Positions 52,067 through 58,736 of a stretch of DNA of 64,000 nucleotides are shown in pieces (positions within the stretch are counted from its first letter, which is position 1; each line of letters begins with the position of its first letter). Where the stretch lies: assembly GCA_902472305.1 (NCBI GenBank), contig CABRNK010000010.1, positions 17,463 through 81,462 on the forward strand, read 5' to 3'. Position numbers and translations under genes: made by a program. The notes beneath the pieces are model-generated. The model had not been told where the DNA came from, did no database searches, and saw only the letters and a program-made list of their open reading frames with translations. Source of the DNA: Hominenteromicrobium sp900549945 (GTDB taxonomy: Bacteria > Bacillota > Clostridia > Oscillospirales > Acutalibacteraceae).

Positions 52067-53136
52067 TCCGCTTCATTCTCCGCGTACAGGTCGGGGTAAA
52101 GGATCTGCCCGATGTGGTTCAGGCCGTGGATAGTGCGCACGCCGCTCGTATAGACCTCGCTCAGATCGATGGAATGCACGTCGTTGTTCTCGACGCACTG
52201 CAGGCTCGCATAGGCCGGATTCTCCATGACCGACTGCACGTCCGTCTCATCGCCGATCACGATCATGACCTCGGGGTCGATATTCAGAAGATCCTCCGCG
52301 CCGATGTCGCCGGCATTGATCACGTCGCCGCCCATCGCCTTTACCATGTCGCCGGCCAGCATCGTGTCGTCGTACACCCAGATCGTATCCTTCATGAACT
52401 CGACGATCAGCACCGAGCGCTTCTCGCGTCCCTCGGTAGCCGCCGTTATGCGTTCCACCTCCGCGCGCATTTCATCCACAAGCGCCTGCGCCTTATCCTC
52501 CACGTCGAAGATCTTGCCGATGTTCAAAATATCCGCGTATTCGTTTTCCAGTGTGCGCTGCCCGCTGATGCTGTTTGAATTGAGCGCCATGTAGGTGCCA
52601 ACGCCGTTTTCGTTCCAATAATCCACGTCGCCGATCGTCTTATCCGAGAACGAGGACTGCCAGCCCAGAATGAAATCCGGCTCCATCATGACCGCCGCCT
52701 CCTTGCTCATCGCCGCGTTGGAATCCTTGAAGTCGTTGTAATACTCCATGTTCTCCGTACATTTCTTGAGCTCGTCCTGCAATTCGGGCAGAACCGCGTC
52801 CTCATCCATGCCGACGGCGCAGATGATCCTGTCGCCGAGGCCGAGCGCCAGCATCGTCTCGATCGAATTCGACCAGAACGTGATCACGCGCTCCGGCGCT
52901 TTTTCATAGGTGTACTCCACCGCTTCCTTCGCATAGTTGAAGTTGGAAACGGTCACCGGGTAATGCGCCGTATCGGTACTGCTCCCGCTCTCCTCTGCGG
53001 CGCTTTCCGCGCTGCTTTCAGCTGTGCTCTTTCCCTCGCTCTTTGAAGCAAAGTGCTCCGGCTCCGAGCCCGCGCAGCCGGTCAGTACCGATACCGCAAG
53101 CAATGCGGCAACAACAAATGCAGTGATTTTTCTCAT
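52063..53136 (-). CDS. Cobalamin-type ABC substrate-binding lipoprotein (first importer)
   Basis: A 357-residue protein with lipobox SVLTGCAG (Cys21), a Ser/Glu-rich linker (about 25-55) and a class III binding-protein fold (APERVITFWSNSIETMLALGLGDRI; EEDLLNIDPEVMIVIG-like region). It is the first gene after the cobalamin riboswitch. ATG 53136 has GAGGAAATCAAC upstream. Confidence 0.87.
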   Translation of the reverse strand: MRKITAFVVAALLAVSVLTGCAGSEPEHFASKSEGKSTAESSAESAAEESGSSTDTAHYPVTVSNFNYAKEAVEYTYEKAPERVITFWSNSIETMLALGLGDRIICAVGMDEDAVLPELQDELKKCTENMEYYNDFKDSNAAMSKEAAVMMEPDFILGWQSSFSDKTIGDVDYWNENGVGTYMALNSNSISGQRTLENEYADILNIGKIFDVEDKAQALVDEMRAEVERITAATEGREKRSVLIVEFMKDTIWVYDDTMLAGDMVKAMGGDVINAGDIGAEDLLNIDPEVMIVIGDETDVQSVMENPAYASLQCVENNDVHSIDLSEVYTSGVRTIHGLNHIGQILYPDLYAENEAE

Positions 53137-53172
53137 GTTGATTTCCTCACACAATTATTATTTTTTCTAAAT

Positions 53173-53212
53173 AAAAAACGCACTGCAGCCGTGGGCTCAG
53201 TACGTTTTCCGT
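53173..53212 (-). terminator. Expression-platform terminator of the cobalamin riboswitch
   Basis: On the minus strand, ACGTACTGAGCC pairs with GGCTGCAGTGCGT around a short loop (mismatches tolerated), followed by TTTTTTATTT. It lies 36 bp before the first importer gene, the right place for transcription control by the aptamer. Confidence 0.7.
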
Positions 53213-53299
53213 ATAGCAAAGCAGGCACTGACGCCAGATGCCGCATCAATGCAGATTTCCTGTACCCCTTGAGTCCGAAAGGTTTTCATCGGCCAAACG

Positions 53300-53495
53300 G
53301 CCGAATCCATACACAAGCGGCCATGGATATATTCTGACTTGGCCCTCATCGCCGTTTTTCGCCTTCCCAAATCGCTTCAGTGGCTGGAAAGCAAAGGCTT
53401 TCCTGAAAAACCGCTCTGTCCTTACAGCAGCGTTCCTGTGCGGGATTTTCACCCGGCTTCCTGCGCGTTGCGCGCAAAATCCATGTCGCTTTATT
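53300..53495 (-). promoter_or_regulatory. Cobalamin riboswitch aptamer
   Basis: Minus-strand landmarks in order: GGAAGCCGGGTGAAAATCCC, GCACAGGAACGCTGCTGTAA, the B12 box AGCCACTG (53378-53385), GGGAAGGCG and GATGAGGGCCAAGTCAG. These are the conserved core of the adenosylcobalamin-type class. Ends are approximate. It controls the importer directly downstream and, since no strong internal terminator was seen, probably the whole minus-strand block to 30628. Confidence 0.92.
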
Positions 53496-53511
53496 CAGTT
53501 GTCCATCATTA

Positions 53512-53540
53512 AGAATACATGCTTTGCCGCAAATTGTCAA
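53512..53540 (-). promoter_or_regulatory. Sigma-A promoter of the cobalamin operon
   Basis: On the minus strand, TTGACA (53535-53540) and TATTCT (53512-53517) with a 17 bp spacer, about 15 bp before the aptamer and just after the hxlR stop. Confidence 0.75.
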
Positions 53541-53569
53541 CTTTTTTTCGGGCGCACCGATTCCGCGGC

Positions 53570-53893
53570 TCAGCGGTTATTCTTGTACGCCGTGCCCCAC
53601 GCCTCCATCGCACCGATGATCGGGCGCATCGATTCGCCCAGCGCGCTCAGCGCGTATTCCACCCGCGGCGGCACCTCCGGGTATACCGTGCGCGTAATGA
53701 TGCCGTCCTCCTCCATCGAGCGCAGGCTGTCCGTGAGCACTTTCTGGCTGATGCCCTCCAGATCCTTTTTAAGCTCGTTGAAGCGCCACGGGCGCGCAAG
53801 CAGGTTCCGCATGATCAGCAGCTTCCATTTGCTCCCGATCAGCTGCACCGTAGTCGCGACCGGGCAGGCGGGCATTTCCTCCTTTGTCAGCAT
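53570..53893 (-). CDS. HxlR-family transcriptional regulator
   Basis: A 107-residue winged-helix protein: CPVATTVQLIGSKWKLLIMRNLL, RFNELKKDLEGISQKVLTDSLRSMEEDGIITRTVYPEVPPRVEYALS. The single Cys (Cys10) ahead of the domain is the position used for thiol or quinone sensing in YodB/HypR relatives. It is divergent from the RiPP cassette, with paired promoters and palindromes between them, so it is the likely regulator of the peptide operon and possibly of itself. Confidence 0.9.
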   Translation of the reverse strand: MLTKEEMPACPVATTVQLIGSKWKLLIMRNLLARPWRFNELKKDLEGISQKVLTDSLRSMEEDGIITRTVYPEVPPRVEYALSALGESMRPIIGAMEAWGTAYKNNR

Positions 53894-53939
53894 AGGCGAG
53901 CGTCTCCTTTCGTTCTCTTTCTGAAAGCCTTATATTAAA

Positions 53940-53968
53940 ATCATATCGCCGCGTGCGGCGCCTGTCAA
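53940..53968 (-). promoter_or_regulatory. Sigma-A promoter for hxlR
   Basis: On the minus strand, TTGACA (53963-53968) and TATGAT (53940-53945) with a 17 bp spacer, 47 bp before the hxlR start. Confidence 0.7.
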
Positions 53969-53996
53969 GCATCCGCCCCATTTTTTCTTCTGTATA

Positions 53997-54043
53997 GGTC
54001 ACCTTAAAGTAACCGGGTAATAAAAAAGTGCGTACTTGTACGC
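53997..54043. promoter_or_regulatory. Candidate HxlR operators
   Basis: Two palindromes lie in the divergent gap. GGTCACCTT/AAAGTAACC (53997-54014) is near-perfect and contains the TT-AAAGTA core expected of HxlR/YodB sites. GCGTAC-TT-GTACGC (54030-54043) is perfect and overlaps the -35 box of the peptide promoter, so binding would block it. Confidence 0.5.
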
Positions 54044-54063
54044 GAAGATATAATTTGTAAAAT
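54036..54063 (+). promoter_or_regulatory. Promoter of the ACGX peptide operon
   Basis: TTGTAC (54036-54041), a 16 bp spacer and TAAAAT (54058-54063), 54 bp before the peptide start. Its -35 box lies inside the second palindrome. Confidence 0.55.
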
Positions 54064-54117
54064 AAAAGGTACAGCGAGCGGAAAGCACGCTGATTACAAG
54101 AACGGAGGCAATATATT

Positions 54118-54342
54118 ATGGCACTCTCCAATCTTTTCGGATGGAACGATCAGACGGCGGTTTCCGCCTGCGGCGCCGGCGATAAGCCGGAGAAAATACC
54201 CGCGGCCTGCGGTTCCGCCTGCGGCGCCGGCGACAAGCCGGAGGAAACGCCCGCGGCCTGTGGTTCCGCCTGCGGCACCGGCGATAAGCCGGAGGAAACG
54301 CCCGCAGCCTGTGGTTCCGCCTGCGGCGCCGGCGACAAATAA
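54118..54342 (+). CDS. ACGX-repeat RiPP precursor peptide
   Basis: A 74-residue peptide with GGAGG upstream. Residues 1-16 (MALSNLFGWNDQTAVS) form a short leader. From residue 17 a 17-residue unit (ACGAGDKPEETPAACGS with small changes) repeats three times plus a partial fourth, giving seven Ala-Cys-Gly triplets and seven cysteines (18, 31, 35, 48, 52, 65, 69). This matches the ACGX-type targets of a radical SAM/SPASM maturase, encoded next. Cross-links from the Cys thiols (ranthipeptide- or sactipeptide-like) are expected by analogy but not shown. There is no Gly-Gly export site and no dedicated transporter gene in the operon. Confidence 0.88.
   Translation: MALSNLFGWNDQTAVSACGAGDKPEKIPAACGSACGAGDKPEETPAACGSACGTGDKPEETPAACGSACGAGDK
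54166..54339 (+). repeat. 51-bp tandem repeats inside the ACGX peptide gene
   Basis: Units at 54166-54216, 54217-54267 and 54268-54318, plus a 21-bp partial copy. The copies differ at a few third positions and at the KI/ET and A/T codons, so they arose by duplication and could expand or contract by slippage. Confidence 0.9.
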
Positions 54343-54356
54343 TTCCGTCCCTGCGG

Positions 54357-54406
54357 TTCCCGGCGCTCTGCCGGGAATTCCCGAATACACACCGGCAGAT
54401 GCCGGT
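54357..54406 (+). promoter_or_regulatory. Two hairpins between peptide and maturase genes
   Basis: TTCCCGGC pairs perfectly with GCCGGGAA (54357-54377), and ACCGGC pairs with GCCGGT (54391-54406). No T run follows the first. Such stems after a precursor gene commonly protect the short message or partly terminate, giving more peptide than enzyme. Confidence 0.5.
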
Positions 54407-54432
54407 CTCTTATAAAGCGAGGTTTTCTATAT

Positions 54433-55467
54433 ATGAAGCAATACTTTGCCTTTCAGTGGCACATCACCGATGCGTGCGACCAGCGGTGCAAGCACTGCTA
54501 CATCTTCTCGGAAAACAGCTGCAAAAAGCTGGATTCCATGAGCTGGGCACAGCTCGAGGAAACCTTTTACAAGTGCCTCGATTTCTGCTCTGTCAACAAT
54601 CGGCTGCCCTATTTTTATATCACCGGCGGCGACCCAATCCTGCACCCGGATTTCTGGAGGCTCCTCGAGCTGATGAAATCGCACGGCCTCCCCTTCACCA
54701 TCCTCGGCAATCCGTTCCATCTGGACGACGCAGTGTGCACGCGGCTGAAAGCCTGCGGGTGCCAAAAATACCAGCTCTCGCTGGACGGCATGGAGCGCAC
54801 GCACGATTGGTTCCGCAAGCCCGGCAGCTTTGCGGTCACGCTGGAAAAAATCGGCTGCATCAACCGCGCCGGGATCCGCAGTGTGGTAATGACGACGGTT
54901 TCCGGCGCCAATATCGACGAGGTTCCGGACATCATCGACGCCGTTGTGAAGGCCGGCGCGGATGTATTCGCCTTTGCGCGCTACTGCCCCACGAGCGAGG
55001 AAAAAGACGTGGGCATCGAGCCGCTGCGCTACCGCCGGCTTCTGGCGGAGTGCGACCGGAAATTCAAGGTGTACGAGGCGGCAGGCTGCAAGACCTACTT
55101 CAATAAAAAGGATCACCTATGGACGCTGTACGCGTACGAGACCGGTGCGTTCAAGATTCCCGAGGCGGCTGAGCCCGGCACGATCTACGGCGGATGCAAC
55201 TGCGGAAACTGCCACATGACCATTTTGCCGACCGGCGACCTGTACGCCTGCCGCCGCGTGCAGAACAGCAAAGTCGGCAACGTATTTCAGGATCGGATCG
55301 CGGACGTTTGGGTCTGCCAAATGGAACGCTACCGCGATTACGATCGGTTCGAAAAATGCGCCAAATGCGTGCTCAAGGCGTGGTGCCGGGGCTGTCCGGC
55401 CGTTGCAAGCGGCAGGGACGGGGATTTTTACGCCGCCGACCCACAGTGCTGGAAGGAGATTGACTGA
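54433..55467 (+). CDS. Radical SAM/SPASM maturase, ACGX system
   Basis: A 344-residue enzyme. The radical SAM iron-sulfur motif is CDQRCKHC (Cys15, 19, 22), with GGDP (the GGE-like SAM contact) near 62. The C-terminal SPASM part has many Cys: CNCGNC and ACRRV around 255-272, then Cys309, 312, 318, 321 and 339, enough for auxiliary 4Fe-4S clusters. It acts on the Cys-rich repeat peptide encoded 90 bp upstream. It resembles the family named radical SAM/SPASM domain protein, ACGX system. Oxygen-sensitive and cytoplasmic. Confidence 0.9.
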   Translation: MKQYFAFQWHITDACDQRCKHCYIFSENSCKKLDSMSWAQLEETFYKCLDFCSVNNRLPYFYITGGDPILHPDFWRLLELMKSHGLPFTILGNPFHLDDAVCTRLKACGCQKYQLSLDGMERTHDWFRKPGSFAVTLEKIGCINRAGIRSVVMTTVSGANIDEVPDIIDAVVKAGADVFAFARYCPTSEEKDVGIEPLRYRRLLAECDRKFKVYEAAGCKTYFNKKDHLWTLYAYETGAFKIPEAAEPGTIYGGCNCGNCHMTILPTGDLYACRRVQNSKVGNVFQDRIADVWVCQMERYRDYDRFEKCAKCVLKAWCRGCPAVASGRDGDFYAADPQCWKEID

Positions 55468-55468
55468 C

Positions 55469-56067
55469 ATGAACGAAACGATACAGACCATTTTGCACCG
55501 GCGTTCCATCCGGCGGTTCGACACAAAGCAGCTTCCGGAGGATACCTGGATCAGATCCTGCAGGCCGGGCTGTACGCGCCGAGCGCGGGCGGCCGGCAGG
55601 GCGTGCTGTTTGCCGTCTGTCAGGACCGCGCGGTCAACGAACGCCTCGGCAGAATAAAGCGGGCAAATTCCAGCCCGCGCATGGCGACAGCGGCGAGCTA
55701 TGTCTCCAAAGAGCAGCCGAGTATTGCGGACGACCCCAATCTGCGCAATGCCTTTTATGACGCGCCGACGGTGATCACCCTTTTTGCGCCGAAGAACTTC
55801 CTTTTTTCCACAGACGACTGCGCCGCTGCCGCCGAAAACATGATGCTCGCGGCGGAATCTCTCGGCGTCGGCTCCTGCTACATCGGGCAGGGCTGGACGG
55901 CTTTCGCCGACCCGTACGGTCAGGATATCCTGCGCCGCTGGGGCATCCGGACGGATTACTACGCTGTGATGCAGCTTTTGCTCGGATACCCGCGGCCCGG
56001 AGACGCGCACCCCACGCCGAAGCCCCGGAACCCCGGCCGTATCCTGCGCGTGGGAGGCATTGACTGA
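55469..56067 (+). pseudogene. Nitroreductase-family gene with a single frameshift
   Basis: ATG 55469 (AAGGAG upstream) opens an NTR-type frame, ETIQTILHRRSIRRFD to QLPEDT, which then leaves frame near 55544-55547. The rest continues one frame over: LDQILQAGLYAPSAGGRQG, then the FMN-binding ENMMLAAESLGVGSCYIG and a normal C terminus. Restoring one C (ACC CTG in place of ACC TGG) yields an uninterrupted protein of 199 residues. So it is either a recent one-base deletion in a CCC run or a sequencing error. Intact, it would be an FMN-dependent NAD(P)H oxidoreductase. The 1-bp and overlapping junctions show it belongs to the peptide operon. Confidence 0.8.
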
Positions 56068-56606
56068 TGAAGGAAATCTCAGTAAAAGCACTGTCACTGA
56101 ACCCATTCACCGCATTCGGGGACGACTGGATGGCACTTTCCGCCGGAACAGAAGAAATCGGCTTCAATGCAATGACGGTCGCTTGGGGGAATTTCGGCAC
56201 GCTTTGGGAACGCGGCAGCCATGCGAACCGGCTGCCCACGGCGGTCTGTTATGTTCGTCCCAGCCGATACACCAAGGCTTTTTTGGATCGCGAGCCATAT
56301 TTCGCATTGTCTCACTTTGGCGGCGGCTTCAAACAAGCGCTCGGGTATCTTGGCAGCCACTCCGGCCGGAATGGGGATAAAACTGTGCGGGCCGGGCTGA
56401 CGCCCGTCTATGCGCACGGCACCGTCTTTTTCGAAGAGGCCAGTACGGTCTATATCTGCCGGAAGCTCTACCATGCACCGCTCACAGCGGCCGGTTTTGC
56501 AGACACCGCCCTGATCCCCTTCAATTATCCGAAGCAGGATTTTCACGAGATGTATGTCGGCGAAATTCTGCGGGTTCTGGTACAGGACGAAAAGAAAGGC
56601 ACGTGA
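56067..56606 (+). CDS. Flavin reductase family protein
   Basis: A 179-residue protein with the flavin reductase/FMN-binding split-barrel pattern: NAMTVAWGNFGTLW, CYVRPSRYTKAFLDREPYFALSHF. It binds FMN and either reduces it with NAD(P)H or transfers electrons to a partner. The start overlaps the nitroreductase stop (ATGA). It could supply electrons to the radical SAM enzyme or to the nitroreductase; the partner is unproven. Confidence 0.82.
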   Translation: MKEISVKALSLNPFTAFGDDWMALSAGTEEIGFNAMTVAWGNFGTLWERGSHANRLPTAVCYVRPSRYTKAFLDREPYFALSHFGGGFKQALGYLGSHSGRNGDKTVRAGLTPVYAHGTVFFEEASTVYICRKLYHAPLTAAGFADTALIPFNYPKQDFHEMYVGEILRVLVQDEKKGT

Positions 56607-56612
56607 AAATCT

Positions 56613-56840
56613 ATGGAATACAGAATGATGAACGGCACGCTCTACCTGCGCGTCGATCCGGGCGAAAGCCTCTGCAAATCAATTCTCGAGGCCCCGCAAA
56701 TCATCTCCACGGGTGTGGTCGCAATTTTTACCGCGCCGGAAAAAATCGGCAGAAGATTGGACGCCGGCGCCGGAATCGGCGTTTGGGACTTTTCCGGCGA
56801 TCCGGAGGCGGCGCCGTGCCGGAAGGAGGATGCCGTATGA
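56613..56840 (+). CDS. Small protein of unknown function, weakly PPC/DUF296-like N terminus
   Basis: A 75-residue protein that starts 6 bp after the flavin reductase and overlaps the macrodomain gene (ATGA), so it is part of the operon. MEYRMMNGTLYLRVDPGESL recalls the first strands of PPC (DUF296) domains. The remainder (VVAIFTAPEKIGRRLDAGAG) has no clear match and is too short for a full PPC fold. It is either a truncated PPC protein or a distinct small partner. Confidence 0.5.
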   Translation: MEYRMMNGTLYLRVDPGESLCKSILEAPQIISTGVVAIFTAPEKIGRRLDAGAGIGVWDFSGDPEAAPCRKEDAV

Positions 56841-57616
56841 CACAGGATGAGCGGAGACGTTTTCTGATCGGCGCGCTGCTCGCCGAACAGCCGCAGTACA
56901 GGGAGACGGCGCTTCCGGAGGACAAGCAGGCACAGCGCCTGCTTCTGCGGGCACTGCTCAACGTACGTCCGCCGCTTGCGGCCCGCCCGGATTTTTTAAG
57001 GGTGCAGGACGCCTACCTGCAAGCGGAGACCGAGCAAAAGGGTGTCGTCGACTACCGCACACTCCGGCCTGTACGGGACCGCCTGTATCTGTGGCAGGGC
57101 GATATCACCGCGCTGAAATGCGATGCGATCGTAAACGCCGCAAACAGCGGCCTGCTCGGCTGCTTTCACCCGAATCACGGCTGCATCGACAATGCCATTC
57201 ACACCTATGCCGGTGTGCAGCTCCGAGCCGCCTGCGCCAAAATCATGGCACAGCAGGGGTGCGCCGAGGAAACGGGCCACGCCAAGATCACACCGGCCTT
57301 CAACCTGCCCTGCCGCTGCGTCCTGCACACTGTCGGCCCGGTCGTGCGCGGCCGGCTTACCGACCGAGACCGGGCGCTTCTCGCGTCGTGCTACCGCTCC
57401 TGTTTGGCGCTCGCAGAGCAAAACGCCGTCAAAAGCATCGCGTTCTGCTGCATCTCTACCGGCGAATTTCACTTTCCAAATGAATCCGCCGCGGCGATCG
57501 CCGTGCAGACCGTAAGGGATTACATCCAGCAGACAAACAGTTCTATAGAGGTGATTTTCAATGTTTTCAAGGACATCGACTATACAATCTACAGCCGCCT
57601 GCTCCAAGAGCCTTGA
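56837..57616 (+). CDS. Zinc-type macrodomain protein-ADP-ribosylhydrolase
   Basis: A 259-residue protein with an N-terminal helical extension (1-80), then a macrodomain: GDITALKCDAIVNAANSGLLGC, the zinc-macro signature with Cys109, His114 and Cys116, IDNAIHTYAG, HTVGP and CCISTGEFHFP. This is the Zn-macro group found with class M sirtuins in pathogenic Firmicutes, which removes mono-ADP-ribose from proteins. The SirTM gene follows with a 56-bp overlap. Confidence 0.9.
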   Translation: MTQDERRRFLIGALLAEQPQYRETALPEDKQAQRLLLRALLNVRPPLAARPDFLRVQDAYLQAETEQKGVVDYRTLRPVRDRLYLWQGDITALKCDAIVNAANSGLLGCFHPNHGCIDNAIHTYAGVQLRAACAKIMAQQGCAEETGHAKITPAFNLPCRCVLHTVGPVVRGRLTDRDRALLASCYRSCLALAEQNAVKSIAFCCISTGEFHFPNESAAAIAVQTVRDYIQQTNSSIEVIFNVFKDIDYTIYSRLLQEP

Positions 57617-58451
57617 GCGGGTTCTGGAGAGCCTTTCTCAGGCGGACGCCGTCGTTATCGGCGCCGGCGCGGGACTCTCCGCCTCGGCGGGATTCACCTA
57701 CAGCGGCGAGCGCTTCCGCAGCAGCTTTGCCGATTTCGAAGCAAAATACGGCTTTCACGACATGTATTCCGGCGGTTTCTATCCGTATAAAACGCCGGAG
57801 GAATACTGGGCCTACTGGAGCCGCTATGTCTATGTAAACCGCTATATGGATGCGCCGAAGCCCGTGTACGGCACCCTGCTGCGGCTCATAAAGAACAAGG
57901 ATTACTTTGTACTGACGACCAACGTCGACCACTGCTTTCAAAAAGCCGGCTTCGATAAAAAGCGCCTGTTTTACACGCAGGGCGACTACGGCCTTTTTCA
58001 GTGTGCCGAGCCGTGCTGTGCGGAAACCTTTGACAACCGCGGTGCGATTCTAAAAATGCTCGAACAGCAGCGGGATATGCGCATCCCCTCCGCCCTGCTG
58101 CCCGTCTGCCCGCACTGCGGAAAGCCCCTAACCATGAATCTGCGGGCCGACCAAGCCTTTGTGGAGGATGCGGGTTGGCACCGTGCATCCGAGCGATACG
58201 CCGCTTTTCTGCGCTCGCGGCGCAGCCAGCGCATCCTGTTCTTAGAACTCGGCGTCGGCTATAATACCCCCGGCATCATCAAATATCCTTTCTGGCAGAT
58301 GACGGCCGCCAACCCGCAGGCGGTTTACGTCTCGGTCAACAACGGCGAGGCCGTTTGCCCGCAGGAGATCAGCCGGCAGGCCGTCTGCATAAACGGCGAC
58401 ATCGGGGACGTGCTCCACGCCTTGGAAACACTGGAGAAAAAAGCCCAATAA
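57561..58451 (+). CDS. Class M sirtuin (SirTM), protein mono-ADP-ribosyltransferase type
   Basis: A 296-residue Sir2 protein starting at ATG 57561 with AGAGGTGA upstream. NAD-binding GAGAGLSASAGFTYSGERF is typical. As in known SirTM, the catalytic His of deacetylases is Gln (Gln140, in YTQGDYG); Asn121 (TTNVD) and Arg195 (MNLRAD) match residues needed for ADP-ribosyl transfer. A zinc site is formed by Cys148, Cys152/153, Cys183 and Cys186. SirTM in Staphylococcus and Streptococcus modifies lipoylated GcvH-L; neither GcvH-L nor LplA2 is nearby, so the target here is unknown. It is the last gene of the unit. Confidence 0.9.
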   Translation: MFSRTSTIQSTAACSKSLERVLESLSQADAVVIGAGAGLSASAGFTYSGERFRSSFADFEAKYGFHDMYSGGFYPYKTPEEYWAYWSRYVYVNRYMDAPKPVYGTLLRLIKNKDYFVLTTNVDHCFQKAGFDKKRLFYTQGDYGLFQCAEPCCAETFDNRGAILKMLEQQRDMRIPSALLPVCPHCGKPLTMNLRADQAFVEDAGWHRASERYAAFLRSRRSQRILFLELGVGYNTPGIIKYPFWQMTAANPQAVYVSVNNGEAVCPQEISRQAVCINGDIGDVLHALETLEKKAQ

Positions 58452-58505
58452 AGCCCATAGGCCGCACCGCACGGTACTGCCTGCGGATAATCATAAAACT
58501 GCGAG

Positions 58506-58540
58506 GGAGCGGCGCTGTGCAAACGGCGCCGCTCCTGTTC
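58506..58540 (+). terminator. Terminator of the peptide/ADP-ribosylation operon
   Basis: GGAGCGGCGC pairs perfectly with GCGCCGCTCC around ten bases, followed by only a weak TGTTCT. It lies 54 bp after the SirTM stop. Confidence 0.55.
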
Positions 58541-58671
58541 TGCGCCGTACATCCGGCGTCATTTCCGCTCTGCCGCCGCGCTTCCCGTACCGTGCAGGCC
58601 GCGAGGCTGAATGCAGCCGCCGTTTTTTGAAATCCATGCTTAAAATACCGGCAAAAAGCGTTTTTCCCCTC

Positions 58672-58723
58672 TTGACAGAATCCGGCGGCAGGTGTATCAT
58701 AACATCGTTACATATCACTGTTA
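58672..58723 (+). promoter_or_regulatory. Promoter and possible operator for the tetR gene
   Basis: TTGACA (58672-58677) and TATCAT (58695-58700) with a 17 bp spacer. Overlapping and following the -10 box, ATAACA and TGTTAT face each other about 14 bp apart (58698-58723), a plausible autoregulatory TetR site. Confidence 0.6.
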
Positions 58724-58736
58724 TACGGAGTGTGTC

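Noticed and set aside
54166..54339. Regular repeats resembling a repeat array
   Set aside because: Units are contiguous without spacers and keep a reading frame, so they are protein-coding tandem repeats, not CRISPR.
55540..55552. Programmed -1 ribosomal frameshift in the nitroreductase
   Set aside because: There is no slippery heptamer or downstream stimulatory stem at the switch point; a one-base loss in a C run explains it more simply.
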